From DASRTE01 sp035316885 (GTDB lineage Bacteria > Actinomycetota > Actinomycetes > Jiangellales > Jiangellaceae), in the NCBI GenBank assembly GCA_035316885.1, contig DATHII010000035.1:1-59446 (forward strand): a stretch of 59,446 nucleotides of DNA, in the 5' to 3' direction. The notes beneath the pieces were generated by a model, which was given only the letters and a program-made list of their open reading frames with translations, was not told the origin of the DNA and ran no database searches. Within the stretch, counting starts at the first letter, position 1, and each line of letters starts with the position of its first letter. This document shows, piece after piece, positions 7,836 through 15,981 of this stretch. The position numbers were made by a program, and so were the translations under genes.

Positions 7836-9308
7836 CTAGGTGGCAATGCCGACGTACTTGACCTCGAGGTACTCCTCGATCCCTTCACGGCCGCCCTCCC
7901 GGCCGAAGCCGGAGGCCTTGATGCCGCCGAACGGAGCCGCCGGGTTGGAGATGACCCCGGCGTTGAGCCCGACCAGGCCGGTCTCGAGGCCCTCGGCCAC
8001 CGCCAACGCGCGCCGGAGGTCTCGAGTGTACGTGTATGCGATCAGGCCGAACTCGGTGTCGTTGGCCAGCGCCAGCGCCTCGTCGTCGGTCGCGAAGGTC
8101 GTCACGGGCGCGACCGGCCCGAAGATCTCCTCGTGGAAGACCCGGGCGCCGGGTGGGACGCCGGCGATCACCGTAGGCGGGTAGAACCACCCTGGGCCCC
8201 CCGGCAGCTCGCCGCCGACAAGGATCTTGCCTCCACTGACGGCGGCGTCGGCGACCAGGTCGGCGACGCCGTCGCGGGCCTTCTCGGTGATCAACGGCCC
8301 GACCTCGACCCCGTCGTCAGTCCCCCGCCCCATTCGCAGTGCACCCATCCGGTCGGCCAGCCGGCGCGAGAACTCGTCGGCCACGGACTCGTGGACGAGG
8401 AAACGGTTGGCCGCCGTGCACGCCTCGCCGATGTTGCGCATCTTCGCCGTGACCCCGCCGTCGACGGCGGCGTCGAGGTCGGCGTCGCCGAAGACGAGGA
8501 ACGGAGCGTTGCCCCCCAGCTCCATCGACACCCGTAGCAGCTGTTGCGCCGACTGCTCGACCAGGATGCGGCCGACGGCCGTGGAGCCGGTGAAGGACAG
8601 CTTGCGTGTGCGTGGGTCACGGATCAGGGGCTCCATGACGGCACCCGAGCTGGATGTCGTCACGACGTTGAGCACCCCCGCCGGCAGGCCGCACTCCTCG
8701 AGCACCTTCGCCAGCGCCAGCATCGACAGCGGGGTCTCCGACGCCGGCTTGACGACCATCGTGCAGCCGGCCGCGACCGCCGGTCCGATCTTGCGCGTAC
8801 CCATGGCCATCGGAAAGTTCCACGGTGTGATGAGCAGGCACGGACCCACCGGCTGGCGCATCGTCAGCAGCCGGCTGCCGCCGGCGGGGGCGATCTTGTA
8901 CGAGCCCTCGATCCGGGCCGCCTCCTCGGAGTACCACCGCAGGAACTCCGCCGCGTAGGCGATCTCCGTCCGCGACTCGGCGGTCGGCTTGCCCATCTCC
9001 AGCGTCATCAGCAGGGCAAGCTCGTCCCGCCGGTCCATCAACGCCTCGAACGCGACCCGTAGGATCTCGGCCCGTTCGCGGGGCGGCTGCGCCGCCCAGG
9101 CTGCCTGCGCCTCGGACGCGGCGGCCAGGGCAGCCTCACCGTCGGCCGGACTGGCGTCGGCGACCTCGCACAGGACGGCACCGGAGGATGGGTCGCGGAC
9201 GGCGAAGGTGGCGCCGCCGGATGCATCGCGCCACTCTCCACCGATCAACAGTGACGTCGGGACGTCGTCGACGACGCGATGCTCGTCTGCTTCTCTGGTC
9301 ACGGCCAC
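7836..9308 (-). CDS. gabD: NAD(P)-dependent succinate-semialdehyde dehydrogenase
   Basis: Aldehyde dehydrogenase superfamily, best matching SSADH, which oxidises succinate semialdehyde to succinate in GABA and related catabolism. The 490-residue protein shows cofactor region TPWNFPMAMGTRKIGPA and KPASETPLSMLALA, the Gly loop SFTGSTAVGR, the catalytic Glu in MELGGNAP and the nucleophilic Cys in GEACTAANR. It closes with PFGGIKASGFGREGG. The length is normal. A GTG start is assumed; nearby alternatives exist. It is probably a single gene, since its neighbours belong to other functions. Substrate preference within the ALDH family cannot be proved from sequence alone. Confidence 0.9.
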   Translation of the reverse strand: MAVTREADEHRVVDDVPTSLLIGGEWRDASGGATFAVRDPSSGAVLCEVADASPADGEAALAAASEAQAAWAAQPPRERAEILRVAFEALMDRRDELALLMTLEMGKPTAESRTEIAYAAEFLRWYSEEAARIEGSYKIAPAGGSRLLTMRQPVGPCLLITPWNFPMAMGTRKIGPAVAAGCTMVVKPASETPLSMLALAKVLEECGLPAGVLNVVTTSSSGAVMEPLIRDPRTRKLSFTGSTAVGRILVEQSAQQLLRVSMELGGNAPFLVFGDADLDAAVDGGVTAKMRNIGEACTAANRFLVHESVADEFSRRLADRMGALRMGRGTDDGVEVGPLITEKARDGVADLVADAAVSGGKILVGGELPGGPGWFYPPTVIAGVPPGARVFHEEIFGPVAPVTTFATDDEALALANDTEFGLIAYTYTRDLRRALAVAEGLETGLVGLNAGVISNPAAPFGGIKASGFGREGGREGIEEYLEVKYVGIAT

Positions 9309-9374
9309 CCTCCTACCCCGGTTGCCCGACTACCCGGTGCCCCCGACCACACTGGCACGAACCGTGAACCGCCG

Positions 9375-10292
9375 TCAGGGGGCGACGACCTCGACCTCGA
9401 ATCCCTCGTCGTTCTCCAGGTACGCCGCATAGTGCTGGGCGCCACCGGCGTAGGGGTGACGTTCGGTGAACATCAGCCGCCAACCGTAAGTCGGAGCCTC
9501 CGACACGATCCGATCGACCATCCAGCGCTCCGGCACGGCCAGCGCGAGGTGGTTCAGGCCCGGAGACGTTCGGTCGTAGGGCGTCCAGGACAGGTCGGGC
9601 GACCGCTCGAGGACGACGTACGGACCCTCGCCGGGGGCCTGCCACGAGCGGCCCTGCTCCCAGACCTGGAACAGGGTCCAGCCCAGCCGCTCGAACAGCC
9701 AGCCGAACGAGCGGGTGGCGACGTCGAGATCGCGGACCCACACCTCGAGATGGTGCAGGCCGGTCGTCGGCGTGGGTATCTGGGCGACCGGACGGGACTC
9801 GGGCTCGATCGGGCCACGGACCGGCGGTCGGTAGACCGGTTCGGGTTCGGGCTCGGGCCGGGCGTAGACGGTCGGCGGCGCCACGGGTGCCGGCGGCGGA
9901 GGGGGCGGCAGGACGGGCGGTGGCGGCACGGTCGGCGCGGGTGGCCCCGCGTACGCGACCGTGGGCGCACCCACCTGCTCGTAGCTCGGCTCGCGCCGGG
10001 CCGGCTCGGGCGCGACGGGCGCCCGCCGAGGAGGGGCGCCTGCGGTCCGTAGCGCCCGTAGTTCGACGGCGGCGTCGTCCAACCAGTCGTCGACGTCGTC
10101 CATCGAGTAGCCCTCGCGCATGCGGACGACCTTGAACTCCTGCGCCTCGATCTTCTCCGGCGTCAGGGTCCGGCCGTTGGGCCGCCCCTCGAGCGCGTCG
10201 ATGACGCGGTCGACGAACTCGTCGACCCCGTCGAGATCGTAGGCCTCCCGCATGCGCACGGTGCGGAACGCGGGGTCGCGGCTGACGGCCAC
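9375..10292 (-). CDS. DivIVA-like repeats fused to a C-terminal VOC domain
   Basis: A 305-residue protein of unusual architecture. Residues 8-36 (FRTVRMREAYDLDGVDEF) and about 53-82 (FKVVRMREGYSMDDVDDW) are two copies of the DivIVA N-terminal motif that in Wag31/SepF-type systems marks poles and septa. Residues about 90-175 are a low-complexity Pro/Ala/Glu linker (PPPPVLPPPPPPAPVAPP). Residues about 178-305 form a VOC/glyoxalase domain (GLHHLEVWVRDLDVATRSF ... HYAAYLENDEGFEVEVV). No long coiled coil follows the DivIVA motifs. The GTG start has GGAGGAG about ten bases upstream. Inference: a ligand-binding VOC domain tethered by short DivIVA modules. Confidence 0.75.
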   Translation of the reverse strand: MAVSRDPAFRTVRMREAYDLDGVDEFVDRVIDALEGRPNGRTLTPEKIEAQEFKVVRMREGYSMDDVDDWLDDAAVELRALRTAGAPPRRAPVAPEPARREPSYEQVGAPTVAYAGPPAPTVPPPPVLPPPPPPAPVAPPTVYARPEPEPEPVYRPPVRGPIEPESRPVAQIPTPTTGLHHLEVWVRDLDVATRSFGWLFERLGWTLFQVWEQGRSWQAPGEGPYVVLERSPDLSWTPYDRTSPGLNHLALAVPERWMVDRIVSEAPTYGWRLMFTERHPYAGGAQHYAAYLENDEGFEVEVVAP

Positions 10293-10422
10293 CAGATGTC
10301 ACTCCTCCCTGTTCGGGCGCGAGAATCCTAAGCTTCCACCGCGGCCGGCTGTCCACAGGCCCCGTCGACATCGCCGCCGCGCGTGGTCGAGGTCGGCCAG
10401 GTGTGGCGGCGGCTTGGGCCGG

Positions 10423-10480
10423 CGTGGCACCACCAGGGTGAGCTGCGCAGGGGTGGTCATGACCTACCCATGGTGCCACG
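10423..10480. repeat. Nested inverted repeat between cdsA and the DivIVA-VOC gene
   Basis: Outer arms CGTGGCACCA (10423-10432) and TGGTGCCACG (10471-10480) are perfect 10-bp complements. Inside lies a second palindrome, GGG-N2-GGTCATGACC-N2-CCC, at 10450-10469. It lies just beyond the cdsA stop. It could be a terminator for the cdsA operon or a protein-binding palindrome; no T-tract is present. Confidence 0.55.
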
Positions 10481-10486
10481 CGCCGG

Positions 10487-11341
10487 TCAACTGACGGGAA
10501 CCAGTGCGGTGAGGATCAGCCAGGCGATCGGGGCCGTCGGCAGCAGGGAGTCGAGGCGGTCCATGATGCCGCCGTGCCCCGGCAGCAGCTCGCTCATGTC
10601 CTTGATGCCGAGGTCGCGCTTGATCATCGACTCGCCCAGATCGCCCAGAGTCGCGGTCACCACCGCGGCCGCACCGAGAACGGCACCCACCCACCAGCGT
10701 CCGTCCAGCAGCACGACGACCGCCAGTACGCCGACACCAACGCATCCCACGACCGAGCCGGCGAAGCCCTCCCACGACTTCTTCGGGCTCACGGTCGGTG
10801 CCATCGGATGACGTCCTGCCAGGACGCCGGCCACGTAACCCCCCGTGTCCGATGCGGCCACGACGAGGATGCACGTGAGCACCCGCCACGGGCCGTCGTC
10901 CGGACGCAGCAGCAGCATCGCGAAGCCGGCCAGGAAGGGCACGTAGACCGCAGCGAACACGCCGGCGGTCGCGTCACGAACGTACCCCGGGCCCTGCTCG
11001 CCGAGCCGCCACACGAGCACCGCCACCACCGTCAGGCCGAGAGCGACGACCAGAGTCTGGTAGCCGCCGGCGTAGGCACCGACGAGCATGAGCACCGAGC
11101 CCAGCAGCACCGGCACCATCGGGACCTGCACCCCGCGAGCGGCGAGGGCCTGGCCCAGCTCCCACACGGCGAGCGCGATCGCGACCACCGCCAGCCCGGC
11201 GAACGCCGGCTTCCACACGAGCAGCGTGCCGACGACGAGCACCGCCAGGCCGAGGCCGACCGCCGTCGCTGCCCGTAGGTCGCGCCCGGCCCGCCCGTGC
11301 CCCGGCGCGGCGGTCACCGGTGCCGGCCCCTCCGTCGTCAC
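10487..11341 (-). CDS. cdsA: Phosphatidate cytidylyltransferase (CDP-diglyceride synthase)
   Basis: A membrane enzyme making CDP-diacylglycerol from CTP and phosphatidate, the branch point of phospholipid synthesis. The 284-residue protein has about eight hydrophobic segments and the C-terminal CDS signature: SMIKRDLGIKDMSELLPGHG followed by GIMDRLDSL (about residues 236-262). A conserved ASDTGGYVAG and SPKKSWEG lie before it. It begins three bases after the frr stop region and completes the rpsB-tsf-pyrH-frr-cdsA run typical of actinobacteria and many other bacteria. Confidence 0.96.
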   Translation of the reverse strand: MTTEGPAPVTAAPGHGRAGRDLRAATAVGLGLAVLVVGTLLVWKPAFAGLAVVAIALAVWELGQALAARGVQVPMVPVLLGSVLMLVGAYAGGYQTLVVALGLTVVAVLVWRLGEQGPGYVRDATAGVFAAVYVPFLAGFAMLLLRPDDGPWRVLTCILVVAASDTGGYVAGVLAGRHPMAPTVSPKKSWEGFAGSVVGCVGVGVLAVVVLLDGRWWVGAVLGAAAVVTATLGDLGESMIKRDLGIKDMSELLPGHGGIMDRLDSLLPTAPIAWLILTALVPVS

Positions 11342-11344
11342 CCG

Positions 11345-11902
11345 TCAGACCTCGAGCAGTTCGGCTTCCTTGTGCTTGAGCAGGTCGTCGACCTGGTCGA
11401 CGTAGGTGCGGGTCAACGTCTCGAGTTGCTTCTCCGCCCTGGTGACGTCGTCCTCACCGACCTCGCCGTCGCGGGCCATCCGGTCGAGCGCGTCTTTGGC
11501 GTGCCGGCGGATGTTGCGGATCGACACCCGGGCGTCCTCGGCCTTCTGCTTCGCGACCTTCGTGTACTCGCGCCGCCGCTCCTCGGTGAGCTGGGGCAGG
11601 ACGACGCGCAAGAGCTGGCCGTCGTTGTTGGGGTTCACGCCGAGGTCGGAGTCCCGGATCGCCCTCTCGATCGCCGCGAGGGACCCCTTGTCGTACGGCT
11701 GCACCGTGATCATCCGCGCGTCGGTGACGTGGAACGACGCGATCTGGTTGACCGGGGTCGGGGCGCCGTAGTAGTCGACGAGGATCTTGTTGAACAGCGA
11801 CGGATGGGCCCGGCCGGTCCGGATTGCGGTGAAGTCCTCCTTGGCGACGGCCACGGCCTTGTCCATCTTCTCCTCGGCCTCGAGGAGGGTGTCGTCGATC
11901 AC
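11345..11902 (-). CDS. frr: Ribosome recycling factor
   Basis: With EF-G it splits post-termination ribosomes. The 185-residue length is standard. Landmarks are the three-helix-bundle opening (MIDDTLLEAEEKMDKAV), the FTAIRTGRAHPSLFNKI segment with the conserved arginine, the beta domain (VQPYDKGSLAAIERAI) and the C-terminal helix (TRTYVDQVDDLLKHKEAELL). It lies between pyrH (103 bp upstream) and cdsA (two bases downstream), so it is likely co-transcribed with cdsA. Confidence 0.97.
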   Translation of the reverse strand: MIDDTLLEAEEKMDKAVAVAKEDFTAIRTGRAHPSLFNKILVDYYGAPTPVNQIASFHVTDARMITVQPYDKGSLAAIERAIRDSDLGVNPNNDGQLLRVVLPQLTEERRREYTKVAKQKAEDARVSIRNIRRHAKDALDRMARDGEVGEDDVTRAEKQLETLTRTYVDQVDDLLKHKEAELLEV

Positions 11903-12005
11903 CGTGACTCCTTCGGTCTGGGTGGTAGCGGCCGGTACCAGCGCCGGTCGGGTCGTTGAGATGCGACCGTACCTCCCGCGGACCCCCTCCGACAGCCGTG
12001 GGCCG

Positions 12006-12809
12006 TCAACCCGCGACGGGCGGCTGATCCTCGGCCAGTGCCGTCGGCACGTCGGCAGCCACCAGGGTCCCGATGGCGTCGCCGCGGATCGCGCGGGCGA
12101 TGTTGCCGTCCTCGCCCAGGCCGAAGACGACGATCGGCAGCTGGTTGTCCATGCACAGGCTGAAGGCCGCGGGATCGGCCACCGAGAGCCGGCGCCGGAG
12201 CACCTCGGAGTAGGTGATCGTCGCGTACTTGCGCGCCGACGGGTCGGTGCGTGGATCGGCCTCGTAGACGCCGTCGACCCGGCTCTTGGCCATCAGCAGG
12301 CGGTCGCACCCGATCTCGAGCGCACGCTGCGCGGCGACTGTGTCGGTGGTGAAGTACGGCATACCGGCGCCCGCGCCGAAGATGACGACCCGGCCCTTGT
12401 CGAGGTGCCGGGTGGCCCGGCGCGGAATGTACGGCTCGGCGACCTGTCCCATCGCGATCGCGGTCTGGACGCGGGTGTCGACACCCTGTTTCTCGAGGAA
12501 GTCCTGCAACGCCAGGCAGTTCATGACGGTGCCGAGCATGCCCATGTAGTCGCCACGGGCCCGGTCCATGCCGTGCTGGTGGAGCTCGGCGCCGCGGAAG
12601 AAGTTGCCACCGCCGACCACGATCGCCACCTGCACGCCGGACCGGACGACGGCGGCGATCTGGCGGGCGATCATCTGCACCACGTCGGGGTCGACGCCGA
12701 CGGCGCCGCCGCCGAAGACCTCACCGGACAGCTTGAGCAGGACGCGCCGCGGCCGCGCCGCCCGCACGAGCGACGGTGGAACCGCTTCGGCCGTACTCGG
12801 TTCCGCCAC
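12006..12809 (-). CDS. pyrH: UMP kinase
   Basis: Phosphorylates UMP to UDP in pyrimidine nucleotide synthesis; a hexamer of the amino-acid-kinase fold. The 267-residue protein has an N-terminal extension of about 20 residues ahead of VLLKLSGEVFGGG, the GGGNFFRG phosphate loop, a DYMGMLGTVMNCLALQD segment and YFTTDTVAAQRALEIGCD near the C-terminal half. It lies between tsf and frr in the usual order. A shorter start within the extension is possible. Confidence 0.96.
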   Translation of the reverse strand: MAEPSTAEAVPPSLVRAARPRRVLLKLSGEVFGGGAVGVDPDVVQMIARQIAAVVRSGVQVAIVVGGGNFFRGAELHQHGMDRARGDYMGMLGTVMNCLALQDFLEKQGVDTRVQTAIAMGQVAEPYIPRRATRHLDKGRVVIFGAGAGMPYFTTDTVAAQRALEIGCDRLLMAKSRVDGVYEADPRTDPSARKYATITYSEVLRRRLSVADPAAFSLCMDNQLPIVVFGLGEDGNIARAIRGDAIGTLVAADVPTALAEDQPPVAG

Positions 12810-12874
12810 GGTGCCGACCTCCCTCGTCGCGCGGGGACCCGCCCCGCCGGTCCAGTGTCCCGGACCCGCCGTGC

Positions 12875-13696
12875 TCAGGCCTGTCCGACCTCGAAGCGGG
12901 CGAAGCGCGTGACCGTCACGCCGGCTTCGGCCAAGACGGCGCCGACGCTCTTCTTCAGGTCCTGGACCGACGGCTGGTCGACCAGCACGGTGTCCTTGAA
13001 GTAGGCGTTGACCCGGCCCTCGACGATCTTGGACAGTGCCTGCTCCGGCTTGCCGTCCTCGCGTGCCGCCGCCTCCGCGATACGGCGCTCGTTCTCGACG
13101 ATCTCGGATGGCACCTGGTCGCGGGTGACGAACTGCGGGCGCATCGCTGCGACCTGCATCGCGGCCGCCCGGGCTACCTCGGCGTCACCACCGGTGTACT
13201 CGACCAGGACGCCGACCTGCGGTGGCAGGTCGCTGGCCCGGCGGTGCAGGTAGGTGACCACGTCGCCGTCGAAGGCGGCGACCCGGCGGACCTCGAGCTT
13301 CTCGCCGATGACGACCGCAGCTGCCTCGACGGCCTTGGCCACCGTGCGGCCATCGGCCAGCGGCGCTGCCTCGAGCGCATCGACGTCACCCGCCCTGACA
13401 CTGTCGGCCGCGGCGACGATGTCTGTCGCCAGCTTCTGGAAATCGGCGCTCTTGGCGACGAAGTCGGTCTCGCAGGCAAGCTCGACCAAGGCACTGCCAC
13501 CAGCTGCGACGAGACCATTGGACGCCGTACGCTCGGCCCCGCGCTTGGCCGCCTTGGCCGAGCCCTTGATCCGCAGCACCTCGATGGCCTGGTCGAAGTC
13601 GCCCGAGGTCTCCTCGAGTGCCTTCTTGGCGTCCAACATCCCGGCGCCGGTGGCGTCGCGGAGCCGCTTGACGTCAGCGGCGGTGAACTTCGGCAT
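12875..13696 (-). CDS. tsf: Elongation factor Ts
   Basis: Nucleotide exchange factor for EF-Tu. The 273-residue protein opens with the UBA-like domain (FTAADVKRLRDATGAGMLDA, KKALEE), then the signature CETDFVAKSADFQKLA with the TDFV motif that contacts EF-Tu, and two core subdomains ending in a coiled C-terminal module. It follows rpsB after 95 bp and probably shares its mRNA. Length is normal for actinobacteria. Confidence 0.97.
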   Translation of the reverse strand: MPKFTAADVKRLRDATGAGMLDAKKALEETSGDFDQAIEVLRIKGSAKAAKRGAERTASNGLVAAGGSALVELACETDFVAKSADFQKLATDIVAAADSVRAGDVDALEAAPLADGRTVAKAVEAAAVVIGEKLEVRRVAAFDGDVVTYLHRRASDLPPQVGVLVEYTGGDAEVARAAAMQVAAMRPQFVTRDQVPSEIVENERRIAEAAAREDGKPEQALSKIVEGRVNAYFKDTVLVDQPSVQDLKKSVGAVLAEAGVTVTRFARFEVGQA

Positions 13697-13791
13697 CTCT
13701 CGCTCTCTCTCGCCTGTCGTCTTCTCGTGGACCGCGAGGGGACAGCGGCAGGCAGGCGTGTACTTTACGCATGGCCGCTGCCGCCATCTCG

Positions 13792-14859
13792 TCAGACCTT
13801 CTGCTCGCCCTGCTCACCTTGGTCGTCCGCTGCTGTGTCGTCCACAGCGGCGGCCGCTGAGGGACCCGAGGCGTCGGCCGGGACGGCGCTGACCGGAACG
13901 GCATCGGCGGGGGGCTCGGTGCCGACTACAGGCTCGACCGCCTCGTCGGCGGCGGTGTCCGCGGGTGGTGCGCCGGCGGCGTCCGCGAGCTCGGCGGCCG
14001 CCTCGGCACCCACCGGGGGAGCACCGTCGACAGCGTCGGCCACGGCCTGGACCTCGTCGGTGACCGATGCCTGCTCGGGCTGCCCGGCGAGCAGTTCCTT
14101 CTCCCACTCGGCAAGCGGCTCGTCGCCGGCGAGGTCGGCGCCCGGCGCCTCGTCGGCACCGGCCTGGCCCGCGCGGGTCATCAGCCCATCGGCGACGGCG
14201 TCGGCGACGACACGGGTCAGCAGCGTGACGGCTCGGATGGCGTCGTCGTTGCCCGGGATCGGGTACGTGACCTCGTCCGGGTCGCAGTTGGTGTCGAGGA
14301 TCGCGACGATCGGGATGTTGAGCTTGCGCGCCTCGTCGACGGCGAGGTGCTCCTTCTTCGTGTCGACGATCCACACCGCGCTCGGGACGCGTGTCATGTC
14401 GCGGACGCCACCGAGGCTGCGCTGAAGCTTCTCCATCTCACGCTTGCGCATGAGCAGCTCTTTCTTGGTGAGCCCAGAGGCGGTGACGTCGTCGAAGTCG
14501 AGCTCTTCCAGCTCCTTGAGCCGCTGGAGCCGCTTGTGGACGGTCTGGAAGTTCGTGAGCATGCCGCCAAGCCACCGCTCGGTGACGTAAGGCATGCCGA
14601 CCCGGGTGGCCTGCTCGCGCACCGCCTCCTGCGCCTGCTTCTTGGTACCGACGAACAGCACGGAGCCGCCGTGGGCGACGGTCTCCTTGATGAACTCGTA
14701 CGCGCGGTCGATGTAGGACAGCGACTGCTGCAGGTCGATGATGTAGATGCCGTTGCGCTCGGTGAAGATGAACCGCTTCATCTTCGGGTTCCAGCGTCGG
14801 GTCTGGTGCCCGAAGTGGACGCCGCTCTCGAGCAGCTGCTTCATGGTGACGACGGCCAT
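13792..14859 (-). CDS. rpsB: 30S ribosomal protein S2 with long acidic C-terminal tail
   Basis: S2 binds the 30S head/body junction with S1 contacts in other phyla. The first 240 or so of 355 residues are canonical: MAVVTMKQLLESGVHFGHQT, FIFTERNGIYIIDLQQSL, the LGGMLTNF block and IVAILDTNCDPDEVTYPIPG. The rest, about 110 residues, is a low-complexity acidic tail rich in Ala, Asp, Glu and Pro, longer than in most S2 proteins. The ATG at 14859 has a strong GGAGGAGG upstream; the frame stays open further upstream but that part is leader. The 229-bp upstream gap has a candidate promoter and two stem-loops. Confidence 0.97.
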   Translation of the reverse strand: MAVVTMKQLLESGVHFGHQTRRWNPKMKRFIFTERNGIYIIDLQQSLSYIDRAYEFIKETVAHGGSVLFVGTKKQAQEAVREQATRVGMPYVTERWLGGMLTNFQTVHKRLQRLKELEELDFDDVTASGLTKKELLMRKREMEKLQRSLGGVRDMTRVPSAVWIVDTKKEHLAVDEARKLNIPIVAILDTNCDPDEVTYPIPGNDDAIRAVTLLTRVVADAVADGLMTRAGQAGADEAPGADLAGDEPLAEWEKELLAGQPEQASVTDEVQAVADAVDGAPPVGAEAAAELADAAGAPPADTAADEAVEPVVGTEPPADAVPVSAVPADASGPSAAAAVDDTAADDQGEQGEQKV

Positions 14860-14964
14860 GGCCGCGCCTACCTCCTCCCGCGCCCTGCGCATGACAGAGC
14901 GCGTCGTCCGGTTGTCCGCGGGGCCGTGGTGGCCTCCGCGCCTGGCGCCCCTGGTCGTCACCCA

Positions 14965-15053
14965 CCCCGGCGGAACCGGGGACCGAGGGTGGCAGACCGT
15001 GCGCGGGGCGCGCGAGATGTGACCTGGTCGGAACCAGGCCGAGGGTCAGTGTA
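14965..15053 (-). promoter_or_regulatory. rpsB leader: candidate -10 and two strong stem-loops
   Basis: On the minus strand a TACACT hexamer (15053-15048) could be a -10 box. Downstream in the presumed leader lie CCTGGT-TCCG-ACCAGG (15038-15023; perfect 6-bp stem, 4-nt loop) and CCCCGG-TTCCG-CCGGGG (14981-14965; perfect 6-bp stem, 5-nt loop). Ribosomal-protein leaders often form such structures for autogenous control, known for S2 in other bacteria; here the role is inferred. Confidence 0.45.
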
Positions 15054-15088
15054 CGGGAGCCGGACGGGTGCCGACCAGTTCGCCGATC

Positions 15089-15817
15089 TCAGCGCGGCTG
15101 TAGCACGCAAAACTCGTTACCTTCGGGGTCTGCGAGCACGGTCCACGGCACGGCGCCCTGTCCGATGTCCGCCGGCGTCGCGCCGAGCGCCGTGAGCCGG
15201 GCCACCTCCGCTGCGTGGTCGCCGTCCGGGTACGGGGCGACGTCGATGTGGAGGCGGTTCTTCACGATCTTGGGCTCGGTCGCCCCGATCAGCTCGATGT
15301 ACGGGCCTCGCCCCTCCGGAGCTCGCAACGCCGCGTAGTCAAGACCCCCACGAACCACGGGCCAGCCGGTGGCCGCGGACCAGAAGGCCGCACGAGCTGT
15401 CGGGGCCGCGGCGTCGAGAACCACTGCGGCCACCGGTCCAGTGTCTTGGTAGTACTCCCTGGGCTCCAGCACACACAGTTCGTTGCCCTCGGGATCGGCA
15501 AGCACAACCCACGGCACGTCGCCCTGTCCGATGTCGACCTCTTTCGCGCCGAGTTTGCGCAGCCGCGTCACGGCATCGGCCTGGTCGTGCGGCGAGACCG
15601 ATCCAAGGTCGAGGTGGACCCGGTTCTTGCCCGACTTGGGTTCCGGCACTGGGACGAAGACGAGGGGGAGCCCGTCCGGGTCGCCGTCGGGCGGTTCGAC
15701 CGCGAGCTCGTCGGCGGTCTCCATCGCGATCTGCCATCCGGTGGCCACCGACCAGAACTGGGCAAGACGCATCGGATCGAGGGAGTCGATCACGACGCAG
15801 TCCAGCCGGGTGGTCAC
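15089..15817 (-). CDS. Tandem VOC (glyoxalase-like) protein
   Basis: A 242-residue protein of two homologous halves, about residues 1-120 and 128-242. Each half starts with a strand like LDCVVIDSLDPMRLAQFW or VAAVVLDAAAPTARAAFW and a motif ATGWQ/ATGWP. Each has a KNRVHLDL/KNRLHIDV strand and ends with a near-identical VPWVVLADPEGNELCVL / VPWTVLADPEGNEFCVL. This is the duplicated glyoxalase-like form (PF18029-type) common in actinomycetes; the function is unknown. It is divergent from the M23 gene and downstream of the rpsB leader. Confidence 0.85.
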   Translation of the reverse strand: MTTRLDCVVIDSLDPMRLAQFWSVATGWQIAMETADELAVEPPDGDPDGLPLVFVPVPEPKSGKNRVHLDLGSVSPHDQADAVTRLRKLGAKEVDIGQGDVPWVVLADPEGNELCVLEPREYYQDTGPVAAVVLDAAAPTARAAFWSAATGWPVVRGGLDYAALRAPEGRGPYIELIGATEPKIVKNRLHIDVAPYPDGDHAAEVARLTALGATPADIGQGAVPWTVLADPEGNEFCVLQPR

Positions 15818-15981
15818 CCACCGAGCCTACGGGCGGCTCGTGGAGCGCATCCGAGGGTTCGCCCGAGGATCACACGCGGTCGCCGTGTGATCATCCACAG
15901 GCCGCGCCCGACGGCTCGTCCCGTCCACAGGCTCGCAGGCCGCTCTGGCCCATGGTCCCGCCCCGGCAGATCATTCGCGTC

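Noticed and set aside
12776..14425. 549-codon plus-strand open frame opposite tsf and rpsB
   Set aside because: Antisense shadow of two certain genes, low-complexity and without start signals.
15818..15981. Possible c-di-AMP riboswitch before the M23 gene
   Set aside because: Such riboswitches often precede cell-wall hydrolase genes in actinomycetes, but this 164-bp gap lacks the length and conserved core expected.
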